A stretch of 64,000 nt of DNA, taken from Pseudomonadota bacterium (GTDB lineage Bacteria; Pseudomonadota; Gammaproteobacteria; Ga0077536). Shown here in pieces: positions 9,621 through 21,061 of the stretch (its first letter is position 1; every line of letters starts with the position of its first letter). The DNA is taken from assembly GCA_018668255.1 (NCBI GenBank), contig JABISZ010000103.1, positions 28,379 to 92,378 of the forward strand, given 5' to 3'. The translations under genes were made by a program, and so were the position numbers. Below the pieces are notes generated by a model that did no database searches, had not been told where the DNA came from, and saw nothing but the letters and a program-made list of their open reading frames with translations.

Positions 9621-11435
9621 ATGAATCAATATTCTAAGCTACGCTATATCGCCATTCTCGCAGTATTTGTGCTTGGATGTTTGTATGCGTTACCAAACTT
9701 TTATGGACATGACCCTGCATTACAGATTTCCTCTCTAAGAGGAAACTCCTTAGGTAATGAAGTTGTAGCGCAGGTTAACGATATCTTACTTGATAATAAG
9801 ATACCCTTTAAGTCGATAGGACTGGATACTGGTAAGATTTTAGTGCGGTTCTCTAATTCAGACGAGCGTGATATGGCACGTGATTTGATGAATGCGTCGG
9901 CAGGCTTGCAGAATTATGTGATGGCTCTTAGCCTAGCAAATGCTAGCCCTGAATGGTTGCAATCTATCGGTGGGAAACCAATGTCGATGGGCCTAGATCT
10001 GAGAGGTGGTGTCCATTTTTTGATGGAAGTAGACACTAAAGCTGTTGCTAAGCAATCGGAAAGTCGATTTATATCAGAAATTAAAAACTCGTTTCGAAAG
10101 GATAAAATACGATATCGTTCTATTGTTCGCGGAGGGATTGGAATTCAGGTTGCTTTTATTAATGCGGATATGAAAGAACGCGGTTTAGTTTTGTTAAGTA
10201 ATGAATTCCCGGGCTTGGAACCGCGCGATAATGGCGAGTCAACTGCCGTTGAGTTATCCGTTAGTGCTGATACTTTAGCTGATATTCAGAAGACTGCTCT
10301 GCAGCAAAACTTACAAACTCTCAGAAATAGAGTGAACGAATTTGGCGTTTCTGAGCCCGTTATTCAGCAGCAAGGTATCAATCGTATCGTGGTGCAGCTG
10401 CCAGGTGTGGAAGATACTGCTGAAGCTAAAAAAATTCTTGGCGCCACTGCAACTTTGGAGTTTCGCATGGTCGATGCGACTGGCGATATTCAGGCGGCAG
10501 TTGCCGGGAAAGTGCCTATTAAATCAAAGCTTTACTCAGAGCGTAACGGGAATAAAATTCTTTTACAAAAAAACGTCATATTGACTGGAGAATATATTAT
10601 TGATGCTTCTTCAGGGCTTGAGGCTCAATCAGGAAGTCCTGCAGTTTTTATAACGCTTAATGGGAAGGGTGCCCGTGTTTTTAGTCGCGTCACCGGTCAG
10701 AGCATCGGGAAACCGATGGCTGTAGTGTATATAGAGCAGCGGAAAGGTCGTGCAGTTGAAGAGGTTATTAGTGTCGCCACGATTCAGGGTCAGCTGGGTA
10801 AGCGATTTCAAATTTCTGGTTTAGACAGCACCCAGGAAGCCCGCACACTAGCACTTCTTTTGCGGGCTGGTGCTTTAGCTGCGCCAATCGAAATAATAGA
10901 AGAACGTACGGTAGGTCCAACTCTTGGGAAGGACAATATTGACCGTGGATTTCGGTCGATGGTTTTTGGGCTCTCCTTAGTTCTAATTTTTATGGCCGTT
11001 TACTATCGGGGGCTTGGATTGGTAGCCAATTTTGCATTGACCTTTAATGTCATTTTGATTTGCGCTTTGCTGTCCGTGTTGCAGGCCACCCTTACTTTAC
11101 CTGGCATCGCGGGCATAGTGCTGACTGTCGGTATGGCGGTGGACGCTAACGTGCTAATTTTTCAAAGAATTAGAGAAGAAGTAGCCAACGGAAACTCTCC
11201 TCAATCGAGTATAAGTGCGGGTTATGATAAAGCATTCTCCACCATCGCTGATGCGAGTATTACCACATTGATTGCGGCCATAGTTTTATTTAGCTTTGGC
11301 ACAGGGCCAATTAAAGGCTTTGCTGTGACGCTTTGCATAGGTATTCTCACTTCAATGTTTACAGCGATCGCGGGCTCTCGGGCGATTGTCAACTTGGTTT
11401 TTGGGAAGCGTAGGCTTCTAAAAGTTTCCGTCTAG
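9621..11435 (+). CDS. secD: Protein translocase subunit SecD
   Basis: LGLDLRGGVHFLMEVD, QQNLQTLRNRVNEFGVSEPVIQQQG, VDANVLIFQRIREE. Confidence 0.97.
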   Translation: MNQYSKLRYIAILAVFVLGCLYALPNFYGHDPALQISSLRGNSLGNEVVAQVNDILLDNKIPFKSIGLDTGKILVRFSNSDERDMARDLMNASAGLQNYVMALSLANASPEWLQSIGGKPMSMGLDLRGGVHFLMEVDTKAVAKQSESRFISEIKNSFRKDKIRYRSIVRGGIGIQVAFINADMKERGLVLLSNEFPGLEPRDNGESTAVELSVSADTLADIQKTALQQNLQTLRNRVNEFGVSEPVIQQQGINRIVVQLPGVEDTAEAKKILGATATLEFRMVDATGDIQAAVAGKVPIKSKLYSERNGNKILLQKNVILTGEYIIDASSGLEAQSGSPAVFITLNGKGARVFSRVTGQSIGKPMAVVYIEQRKGRAVEEVISVATIQGQLGKRFQISGLDSTQEARTLALLLRAGALAAPIEIIEERTVGPTLGKDNIDRGFRSMVFGLSLVLIFMAVYYRGLGLVANFALTFNVILICALLSVLQATLTLPGIAGIVLTVGMAVDANVLIFQRIREEVANGNSPQSSISAGYDKAFSTIADASITTLIAAIVLFSFGTGPIKGFAVTLCIGILTSMFTAIAGSRAIVNLVFGKRRLLKVSV

Positions 11436-11445
11436 AGGACTGATC

Positions 11446-12366
11446 ATGAGTTTACTTTCTAACACCAAAATAGACTTTTTATCCAAAGCGAATGCGGCGC
11501 TCTATTTATCACTGAGTCTAATGGTCCTGTGCTCTTTCTCTTTTTTCAATAAAGGCTTGAACCTCGGTATCGATTTCACCGGTGGGACTTTAGTCGAGCT
11601 TGGATTTGAACTGCCCGCAGATCTTGATTTCGTGAGGGAGAGATTAGATGAGTCGGGTTATGCAGGTGCAAGTGCACAGATTTTTGGATCTCCGAGAGAG
11701 GTTTTAATTCGCCTGCCCGCGCAGGTAGACGTGAACTCTTCGGATGTGAGTGAACGTATTTTGGCGGCGCTACCAAATACTGATATGAGACGGGTAGAGT
11801 TTGTTGGTCCTCAAGTCGGTAGCGAGCTTACAGAAGACGGTTTCTTAGCACTGCTATACGCCTTCGGTGGAATATTGATTTATGTGATGCTTAGGTTCAC
11901 ATTGAAGTTTGCGATAGGTGCTGTGATTGCTATTGTCCATGACGTTGTTGTCACTGTTGGTCTCTTTTCTGTATTTGGTCTTGCATTTGACCTCACTGTT
12001 TTAGCGGCAGTTTTAGCTGTTATTGGGTACTCTCTGAATGATACTATTGTTCTTTACGATAGAGTCAGAGAGAACTTTAGATTTTATCGGAACAAGAATT
12101 CGCGAGATATAATTAACCAATCTATCAATCAGACCTTATCTCGAACTTTGGTTACTTCAGGAACGACTTTAGTTGTTGTGCTTGCGCTGTTTTTCCTCGG
12201 TGGGGAGCTGATTCATGGATTTGCTACTGCGCTTATCGTTGGAATAATGGTCGGCACTTACTCTTCAATTTTTGTGGCGAGTAGTTCGCTGATTTTCTTA
12301 GGTGTCAATAGCGTTGATCTTATGCCTGTTGAGAAAGATGGCGAAGATTTAGAAAATCGCCCGTGA
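11446..12366 (+). CDS. secF: Protein translocase subunit SecF
   Basis: GLNLGIDFTGGTLVEL, YSLNDTIVLYDRVREN; directly after secD. Confidence 0.97.
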   Translation: MSLLSNTKIDFLSKANAALYLSLSLMVLCSFSFFNKGLNLGIDFTGGTLVELGFELPADLDFVRERLDESGYAGASAQIFGSPREVLIRLPAQVDVNSSDVSERILAALPNTDMRRVEFVGPQVGSELTEDGFLALLYAFGGILIYVMLRFTLKFAIGAVIAIVHDVVVTVGLFSVFGLAFDLTVLAAVLAVIGYSLNDTIVLYDRVRENFRFYRNKNSRDIINQSINQTLSRTLVTSGTTLVVVLALFFLGGELIHGFATALIVGIMVGTYSSIFVASSSLIFLGVNSVDLMPVEKDGEDLENRP

Positions 12367-12386
12367 GCTAGCTTGCGGACGCCAGT

Positions 12387-13508
12387 ATGGAACTGCTCAT
12401 AGATCGACAAATTACTGGTGCTGAAAAAATATTCTCTCGCTTAGGTTCCGTTAGGCTTTTTGACGGCAGAGATATCTCCTCGGCCGATCTAGGGAAGGCG
12501 GAAGCTCTGCTTGTCAGATCTGTCACAAAAATTGACGCGGATCTCTTGTCCTCCAGCCGCGTTAGAGTTGTGGCTAGCGCCACCTCAGGAGTTGATCACG
12601 TTGACTTATCTTTCCTGAGGAAAAGCGGAATTCAGTTCTTTGATGCCAAAGGTTCCAACTCCCGATCCGTCGCGGAATATGTTGTCTGCTGTCTTTTTGA
12701 TTACTGCCAGTTAACTGATGCGAGACTAGATGACCTGACTGTCGGAATCATTGGATTTGGATGTGTTGGAAGTGCTCTTGGTCAGATGTTAGACGACTTG
12801 TCAGTAGAGTTTGTTGTTTACGATCCCATAAACAAAGCTACGGATAACGCGCAACGGGCGAGTTCTCTTGATGAAATCTTTCAGTGTGATGTTGTTACAC
12901 TGCATGTCCCTTTGACCTTCGAGGGTGAATTTCCAACTGCCGGAATGATTAGTGAGGAGTATCTGGAAAAGCTGAAGCCCGGTCAATTAATCATTAATTC
13001 TGCACGAGGAGGGGTGCTCGATGAACAAGCTTTAGTGAGGCGTATTCATCGGACAAACCAGTTATACGCAATTATAGATTGTTGGGAACATGAGCCTGAC
13101 ATTAATTCTGAGCTACTGGCTTCGGTATGGAGAGGAACACCCCATATCGCTGGGCACTCTCTTGAGGCGAGGCATAGAGCTGCAGAGATACTATATGGCT
13201 CTCTCAGCGAATGGCTGAATGTTGATGTCCTCGCTTTTCCTTCTGTTGAGAGCAGTTGCCCGAGTAGAGAACTTGTGGCTCATGCAGACCTGACCATCCG
13301 GGATGCTCTCCTAAATGTTTGCCCCTTGGAAGTCTATACACGCAAGATTAGGGGACTCTTGGAAATGACAGTGGGCGACAAGAAGGCATATTTTGACATC
13401 ATACGTCAGGAGAGTGGGCTTAGGAGCCAATTTTCCGCTTATAGTGTTGAGCCTTTAAAATTGAATAATGCTATTATCCCTACAATAAAAACCTTAGGTT
13501 TCAAATAA
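12387..13508 (+). CDS. pdxB: Erythronate-4-phosphate dehydrogenase
   Basis: GIDHVD-like TSGVDHVD, Rossmann [24 protein letters not shown]-terminal PdxB extension. Confidence 0.9.
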   Translation: MELLIDRQITGAEKIFSRLGSVRLFDGRDISSADLGKAEALLVRSVTKIDADLLSSSRVRVVASATSGVDHVDLSFLRKSGIQFFDAKGSNSRSVAEYVVCCLFDYCQLTDARLDDLTVGIIGFGCVGSALGQMLDDLSVEFVVYDPINKATDNAQRASSLDEIFQCDVVTLHVPLTFEGEFPTAGMISEEYLEKLKPGQLIINSARGGVLDEQALVRRIHRTNQLYAIIDCWEHEPDINSELLASVWRGTPHIAGHSLEARHRAAEILYGSLSEWLNVDVLAFPSVESSCPSRELVAHADLTIRDALLNVCPLEVYTRKIRGLLEMTVGDKKAYFDIIRQESGLRSQFSAYSVEPLKLNNAIIPTIKTLGFK

Positions 13509-13540
13509 ACCTTATTTCTTCTTCCGGAGATTTTTACGCC

Positions 13541-14731
13541 ATGACTTCCGATACTATTGGGACGCCTCTATCTGGTAACGCCACTCGCTTATTACTCCTT
13601 GGATCTGGTGAGTTAGGCAGAGAGGTCGCTTTGGAAGCGATCCGCTTAGGGCTTGAAGTGATTGCTGTAGACAGGTATGCGAATGCTCCTGCTATGCAAG
13701 TTGCCCATCGGTCTCACGTTATAGATATGCTAGATAGTGTAAAACTTCGAGAGCTGATAATCGGCGAAAGCCCCGATTTTGTTGTGCCGGAAGTTGAGGC
13801 CATCGCTACAGAGGTGCTCGTTGACCTAGAAAGAGAAGGTTTACGAGTTGTCCCTATAGCTACTGCCACTCTTTTGACTATGGATAGGGAAGGTATCCGG
13901 ACTATGGCTGCGGAGGAATTAAAGCTCCCTACGTCTAAATATATATTTGCGGGAACAGAGCAGGACTGTATAAGTGCGATAGAAGAGATAGGAATGCCAT
14001 GTTTCGTTAAGCCAGTGATGAGCTCCTCTGGTAAAGGGCAAATGTTGGTGAAGACCGAAAAAGATAAGTCTTTAGCTTGGCAATTTGCGGTGAGTGGAGG
14101 AAGAGGAAAGCAGGCTAGAGTTATTATTGAAGGAATGATTGACTTTGATTATGAGATTACCCTATTAACCGTTAGGCATGCTGGGGGGGTTGAATTTTGT
14201 GCTCCGATCGGGCACATGCAAATAGAAGGTGACTATAGAGAGTCATGGCAACCTCAGCCCATGAGCAAATCTGCTCTCAATAAGTCTAAAGAGATAGCGT
14301 CTGCTGTGGTCGATGCCTTAGGTGGATGGGGTGTCTTTGGTGTAGAGCTTTTCGTTTCAGGAGATGAGGTATGGTTCAGTGAGGTGTCACCGAGACCTCA
14401 TGATACGGGTATGGTAACCATGATATCTCAAGACCTTACTCAGTTTGCTCTTCATGTGAGAGCTCTTCTTGGTGTGAAAATAGCTTCTATTTCCTCGCGA
14501 GGACCATCTGCTAGCTGCGCGATTTTAGGCTACGGGACCGGCTCCACACTTGATTACACAGGACTCACCGATGCTCTTTCCGATGATCGGGTCGATATAC
14601 GTTTATTTGGGAAACCTGAGGTAGTGGGCGCGCGCCGACTAGGTGTCGCTTTAGCTCGTTCTGAAAACATAGAGAAGGCGAGAAGAAAAGCTAGAGCCAG
14701 TGCCGCAAAAATTATTATTAGTGTAGGTTAA
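13541..14731 (+). CDS. purT: Formate-dependent phosphoribosylglycinamide formyltransferase PurT
   Basis: [56 protein letters not shown]. Confidence 0.96.
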   Translation: MTSDTIGTPLSGNATRLLLLGSGELGREVALEAIRLGLEVIAVDRYANAPAMQVAHRSHVIDMLDSVKLRELIIGESPDFVVPEVEAIATEVLVDLEREGLRVVPIATATLLTMDREGIRTMAAEELKLPTSKYIFAGTEQDCISAIEEIGMPCFVKPVMSSSGKGQMLVKTEKDKSLAWQFAVSGGRGKQARVIIEGMIDFDYEITLLTVRHAGGVEFCAPIGHMQIEGDYRESWQPQPMSKSALNKSKEIASAVVDALGGWGVFGVELFVSGDEVWFSEVSPRPHDTGMVTMISQDLTQFALHVRALLGVKIASISSRGPSASCAILGYGTGSTLDYTGLTDALSDDRVDIRLFGKPEVVGARRLGVALARSENIEKARRKARASAAKIIISVG

Positions 14732-14761
14732 CTAGAATTTCCTTTCCTTTATGGTAACATT

Positions 14762-14775
14762 CCCTTCGCGAAGGG
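14762..14775. repeat. Perfect 14-nt palindrome after purT
   Basis: CCCTTCGCGAAGGG, self-complementary; weak T-tract follows, so terminator status is uncertain. Confidence 0.5.
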
Positions 14776-14921
14776 CTTTCCTGCTGAAGGACCTTCCACA
14801 CTGATTAATAATTAAATTTTTGTTAACTCAGCCTGGAGTAGGGGTGTCTTGTTGAAAGGCTCATTCGTTGTCCCGTTGTTGGTTCGTCCAAAACGATATT
14901 GAATCTAGAGAAATATATAAA

Positions 14922-15530
14922 ATGAATAGAATACTTGGTTTATTGCTTAGTTTAATTGTTGTTTTAACTACCCCCATGATCCATGCTGAGGAGACGCCTG
15001 CTGAGCTTGTGAAAAGCACTACGGCTCTTGTTCTGGATAGAGTCCAAAGAGATAAGATTATCCTAGAAGCAAACCCCAAAGAGATGTTGAACTTAGTGTC
15101 TGAATATATATTCCCTTTTTTTGATTTTCATATTATCTCCAAATGGGTTTTGGGTAAGGCATGGGTTTCGGCTGATGATGAGAGCAGAGCGATATTTATC
15201 GATCAGTTTCGCAAGTTGCTAGTGCGCACTTATGCTACAGCATTGCTACAATTCTCCGATCAAACAATAGAGTACCCAGAAGTCGACCAGAAGACTGGAA
15301 GTAGAGCTGTAGTTGTTAAGCAAGTTATTAATACACCAAATATGAAAGCAATCCCAATTGTTTATAGACTGTATCAGAAGGCTGGAGCTTGGAAAGTTTT
15401 TGATGTGTCTGTCGATAGCGTGAGTTTGGTGAAAACTTATCGAGCTTCCTTTGGGTCTCTGATTGCAGATAAGGGATTAGATGGATTAATAGAGATATTG
15501 CAAGAAAAGAATGCTGGGTTTTCTCGGTAG
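14922..15530 (+). CDS. mlaC: Phospholipid-binding periplasmic protein MlaC (Ttg2D family)
   Basis: Signal peptide MNRILGLLLSLIVVLTTPMIHAEE; FPFFDFHIISKWVLGKAWVSADDESRAIFIDQFRKLLVRTYA; ORF track start 14868 is probably too early. Confidence 0.88.
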   Translation: MNRILGLLLSLIVVLTTPMIHAEETPAELVKSTTALVLDRVQRDKIILEANPKEMLNLVSEYIFPFFDFHIISKWVLGKAWVSADDESRAIFIDQFRKLLVRTYATALLQFSDQTIEYPEVDQKTGSRAVVVKQVINTPNMKAIPIVYRLYQKAGAWKVFDVSVDSVSLVKTYRASFGSLIADKGLDGLIEILQEKNAGFSR

Positions 15531-15572
15531 GGAAAGTTTAGTCCATGAGTCTGATCAAGGGATTTAAAGAAA

Positions 15573-17094
<1,522 letters not shown>

Positions 17095-17158
17095 ACCAAT
17101 CATTGCGGACTAAAGGACTGGCGGGATTCTTGCTACTATGTCATTAACTGGATTGCAT

Positions 17159-17809
17159 ATGAACAATAAATTAATAGCAGAATCGGATGGGATAATCTTG
17201 GCAGTTGCCAAAGGTCGAATCTTGGAGCAGGCTCTTCCTCTACTTGAACGTGTGGGTATTTGTCCTAAAGAAGATTTAACTGAATCTAGGAAATTAGTCA
17301 TAGAAACTACTAGAGCAGGATTGCATCTTGTGGTTATCAGACCAACTGATGTGCCAACTTTTGTTGAATATGGAGCTGCCGATTTAGGGATTACAGGAAA
17401 AGATGTTCTGATGGAGCATGATAGTAATGATTACTATGAGCCGTTAGATTTGAAGATTGCTAAATGCCGATTAATGGTAGCTGGTTTGCCTGGAGTCGAA
17501 GTATCTAACAATAGGATAAGAGTCGCGACTAAATATGCGAAAATAGCTCGTGATTATTATGCCAAACTTGGGATTCAGGCCGAGATCATAAAGTTGTATG
17601 GATCAATGGAGCTTGCTCCTCTAGTAGGATTGTCTGAAAGAATTGTCGATCTCGTGGATACTGGCAATACATTGAAGGCCAATGGGCTGATAGCTATGGA
17701 AGACATTTGCGAAATTAGTTCTCGCCTTATAGTAAATAAAGCTGCTATGAAGACGAAACATGCCTTGATCAAAAAACTCATAGTTACGATAGAAGATTCT
17801 TTAGGGTAG
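17159..17809 (+). CDS. hisG: ATP phosphoribosyltransferase, short form
   Basis: ILAVAKGRILEQALPLLERVGI, LVVIRPTDVPTFVEYGAADLGITGKDVLME; lacks the C-terminal regulatory domain; start adjusted to MNNKLIA. Confidence 0.94.
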   Translation: MNNKLIAESDGIILAVAKGRILEQALPLLERVGICPKEDLTESRKLVIETTRAGLHLVVIRPTDVPTFVEYGAADLGITGKDVLMEHDSNDYYEPLDLKIAKCRLMVAGLPGVEVSNNRIRVATKYAKIARDYYAKLGIQAEIIKLYGSMELAPLVGLSERIVDLVDTGNTLKANGLIAMEDICEISSRLIVNKAAMKTKHALIKKLIVTIEDSLG

Positions 17810-17815
17810 CTTGCT

Positions 17816-19117
17816 GTGCCTCCAAAACTCAAAATTCTGAGCACGACGGATAAGGACTTTGATTCTCAATTTAAGTTATTACTTGAACGAGAATTGCAAG
17901 ATGAACAACAGGTTGCATCAGTGGTGCGCGAGATCGTGAGATCTGTTCGCTCTGGGGGCGATGCGTCGCTTCTACGGTATACCAATGAGTTGGATAGACG
18001 GCAGGAATCGAGTGTTGCGGATTTAGAAGTCTTCGATTTTGAGGAGGCTCTGCTGGGTCTTGACAAGTCATTAAAGCAGAGCTTAATGACTGCTGCGGAT
18101 AGAATTAAGAGCTATCACGAGAAACAGAAAATGAGCTCTTGGGAGTTCAAAGATGATATGGGGAATTCTCTAGGACAACGTGTGATTCCTATTGAGCGAG
18201 CGGGGGTTTATGTGCCTGGAGGGAAGGCGTCTTATCCGTCTTCGGTTCTCATGAATGTAATACCAGCTAAAGTGGCTGGAGTGTCCGAAATCATTATGGT
18301 AGTTCCTTCTCCAGATGGATTTGTTGAGGATGTTGTTCTTGCAGCAGCAGCTATAGCGGGAGTAGATAAAGTATTCACCATTGGTGGTGCTCAAGCTGTT
18401 GCCGCTCTTGCCTTTGGGACTGAGACTATTCCTCGTGTTGATAAAATCGTTGGGCCAGGCAATATCTTTGTGGCTAAAGCAAAGGCAATGTTGTTTGGAG
18501 AAGTTGGAATTGACATGATTGCAGGACCTTCTGAAATCTTGGTGATTTGCGACGGGTTGACTAACCCCGATTGGATTGCGATGGATCTTTTCTCTCAGGC
18601 TGAGCACGATGAGCGCTCTCAAGCCATCTTAGTATCCACTAGTGTTGATTTTTTAGGTGAAGTGCAAGCGAGTATTCAACGACTGCTTCCTACTATGTCG
18701 AGGAAAGACGTTATTGCCGCCTCTCTTGCTAAAAATGGTGCCTTCATTTCTGTAGATAACATGGATGAGGCTATCGAGCTTGTGAATCGTATAGCACCAG
18801 AGCATTTAGTGATGTCTGTAGAAAATCCCCGAAACTATCTAAGCAATATTCAACATGCGGGATCGATCTTTCTAGGACGTCATACACCAGAAGTTTTTGG
18901 AGATTACTGCGCGGGCCCTAATCACGTGCTACCTACTTCCGGAACAGCAAGGTTTTGCTCGCCATTAAGCGTCTATGATTTTCAGAAACGGTCCTCAGTT
19001 CTGGAATGTTCCATAGATGGGGCTTCTCAGTTAGCAGATCTCTCTTTTCAACTTGCTACTTCAGAAGGTCTTGATGCACATGCTTTGTCGGCCAAGTATA
19101 GGGCGTCTAAGAAATGA
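17816..19117 (+). CDS. hisD: Histidinol dehydrogenase
   Basis: GVYVPGGKASYPSSVLMNVIPAKVAGV, KIVGPGNIFVAKAK, IDMIAGPSEILVI; GTG start. Confidence 0.97.
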   Translation: MPPKLKILSTTDKDFDSQFKLLLERELQDEQQVASVVREIVRSVRSGGDASLLRYTNELDRRQESSVADLEVFDFEEALLGLDKSLKQSLMTAADRIKSYHEKQKMSSWEFKDDMGNSLGQRVIPIERAGVYVPGGKASYPSSVLMNVIPAKVAGVSEIIMVVPSPDGFVEDVVLAAAAIAGVDKVFTIGGAQAVAALAFGTETIPRVDKIVGPGNIFVAKAKAMLFGEVGIDMIAGPSEILVICDGLTNPDWIAMDLFSQAEHDERSQAILVSTSVDFLGEVQASIQRLLPTMSRKDVIAASLAKNGAFISVDNMDEAIELVNRIAPEHLVMSVENPRNYLSNIQHAGSIFLGRHTPEVFGDYCAGPNHVLPTSGTARFCSPLSVYDFQKRSSVLECSIDGASQLADLSFQLATSEGLDAHALSAKYRASKK

Positions 19118-20208
19118 GTGCGGCGGCAAGAATAAAAAGATTAATACCACAGAATATATTGGACCTGGCTCCTTATCCTGCTGAGACTTTCCGGGGCAGT
19201 ATAAAGCTTGATGCGATGGAAAATCCCTATCCGATATCCGAAGCTTTATCCGGAAAATGGCTACAAGCTCTCGGCGCGGTTGACATAAATAGATACCCTG
19301 ATCCGCGTGCCGCCATCCTAAGAGAGAAGATTCGTAAATTTTACGATCTAGATAATGCAATAGAGATGGCCTTTGGTAATGGGTCCGATGAGTTGATCCA
19401 CTTACTATGCCTAGTTTTTGCTAAGGATAGATCGTCTGTCGTGCTTTGTCCGGAACCTACTTTTTCAGTTTATAAATTAGCGGCGACAGCCGTTGGTATG
19501 GACTATGTTGGGATCCCTCTTAAAAGATACGACTTTTCCCTAGATTTAGAAGCGATGGAAGCGGCCGTTTGTGAGAAACAGCCGAGCTTGGTTTTCCTTG
19601 CAAGCCCCAACAACCCGACAGGAAACCTTTTAAATATTTCTGACATAAAAAAAATCTGCTCACAGACTCCTGGGGTAGTAGTGCTAGATGAAGCCTACTT
19701 TCGCTTTGCTAATGGTTCTGCTTCAGCAGAATTGCTTTCTATCGAAAATTTACTGGTTCTACAGACCTTCTCTAAAATTGGGTTTGCTGGACTGAGATTA
19801 GGTGTCCTCTTCGCTGCCAATCCTTGGATAGAAGTCATTGAACGAGTTCGAATGCCTTATAACATCAATTCCTTAACTCAAGCTGGTGCTGTTTTTGCCA
19901 TAGAAAATGCTAGCTATATCGATAATCAAATTAATCTGATTGTTTTAGAGCGACAGAAAATGTTTAAACGATTGCTCGGCATGCCTGGCCTTCGTGTTTG
20001 GCCAAGCAGTGCAAATTTTATCTTGTTTAAATCACTAGAAATGACTGGAGATGAGGTTTTTTCCGGGTTGCTGGATGCTGGTATCCTTTTAAAGAATATG
20101 AGCGGTTCGGGAACAGCCCTGAAAGACTGTCTAAGGGTAACTATTGGTACGCCGTCCGAAAACGAGAGGTTTTTAGCGGCGTTATTTATTATTTTGTCAG
20201 CCAGTTGA
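19114..20208 (+). CDS. hisC: Histidinol-phosphate aminotransferase
   Basis: KLDAMENPYPI, NRYPDPRA, FGNGSDELIHLL, SPNNPTGN, TFSKIGFAGLRLG. Confidence 0.96.
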   Translation: MSAAARIKRLIPQNILDLAPYPAETFRGSIKLDAMENPYPISEALSGKWLQALGAVDINRYPDPRAAILREKIRKFYDLDNAIEMAFGNGSDELIHLLCLVFAKDRSSVVLCPEPTFSVYKLAATAVGMDYVGIPLKRYDFSLDLEAMEAAVCEKQPSLVFLASPNNPTGNLLNISDIKKICSQTPGVVVLDEAYFRFANGSASAELLSIENLLVLQTFSKIGFAGLRLGVLFAANPWIEVIERVRMPYNINSLTQAGAVFAIENASYIDNQINLIVLERQKMFKRLLGMPGLRVWPSSANFILFKSLEMTGDEVFSGLLDAGILLKNMSGSGTALKDCLRVTIGTPSENERFLAALFIILSAS

Positions 20209-20288
20209 GTTTGCTCGACTAGACTGAGTACTTAGGTTTCAGGTATTTGGTTATTTACTATACCCGTGTCCCTGTTATGCGTATTTAA

Positions 20289-20297
20289 TGGTATAAT
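20289..20297 (+). promoter_or_regulatory. Candidate extended -10 promoter upstream of petABC
   Basis: TGG-TATAAT followed by CTCGCGG discriminator, about 155-170 nt upstream of petA. Confidence 0.55.
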
Positions 20298-20464
20298 CTC
20301 GCGGAACAAAACCTGCCCACCGTGCTAAATTACGAGCTTTCTTTTTAAGCGTGTCATGGTTGGTCGGTGTGGGATATAGCTTCAGTGAAACAGCGAAGCA
20401 ATTTCATCACTAAGAAGAACCTGTGTGTTCTTTGATATTTTTTAGTTAGGGAGTGAAAGAGAGG

Positions 20465-21061
20465 ATGAGTTCAGACTCTATTGATATGGAACGACGTCAG
20501 TTTCTCACTGGAACTGCAACGGTACTGGGTGGCGTGGGAGCCAGTGTAGCTGCCATTCCTTTTGTTTCTACATTTCAGCCCAGCGCACGCGCGAAAGCTA
20601 TTGGCGCGCCGGTTGAAGCAAACATTGATCAGATTGAACCGGGACAGAGAGTCACTTATAAGTGGCGCGGGAAGCCTGTTTGGATCGTCCGGCGGACTGA
20701 AGAGCAATTGAAAGCGCTGGAGGACTCTACTGCGGTTCTTGCTGATCCAGAGTCGGCTAAGTCAATACAACCTGTCTTCGCAGAAAATTCATGGCGTTCA
20801 TTGAACAGAGAATATTTAGTTTTGGTCGGGATATGCACTCATTTAGGTTGTTCTCCTAGTTTTCGCCCGTTATTGTCGGATGAGATTATGGGCTCCGATT
20901 GGCAAGGAGGCTTCTACTGTCCTTGCCATGGGTCTAAGTTCGACTTGTCTGGCAGAGTGTATGCGGGTGTTCCCGCACCTACTAATATGGATGTGCCACC
21001 TTACAAGTTCTTGACTGACACAAGGATATTGATTGGGGAATCAGAGGAGGCAGGCTCTTGA
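20465..21061 (+). CDS. petA: Ubiquinol-cytochrome c reductase iron-sulfur (Rieske) subunit
   Basis: Twin-arginine-like MERRQFLTG; CTHLGCSP and CPCHGSKFD Rieske motifs; start set to ATG with GAGAGG SD. Confidence 0.96.
   Translation: MSSDSIDMERRQFLTGTATVLGGVGASVAAIPFVSTFQPSARAKAIGAPVEANIDQIEPGQRVTYKWRGKPVWIVRRTEEQLKALEDSTAVLADPESAKSIQPVFAENSWRSLNREYLVLVGICTHLGCSPSFRPLLSDEIMGSDWQGGFYCPCHGSKFDLSGRVYAGVPAPTNMDVPPYKFLTDTRILIGESEEAGS

Noticed and set aside
9728-9746. TTTCCTCT-CTA-AGAGGAAA inverted repeat in secD
   Set aside because: 8-bp arms; several such repeats are expected by chance in 64 kb
18170-18622. 150-aa minus-strand ORF inside hisD
   Set aside because: Antisense to highly conserved hisD; composition consistent with a shadow ORF
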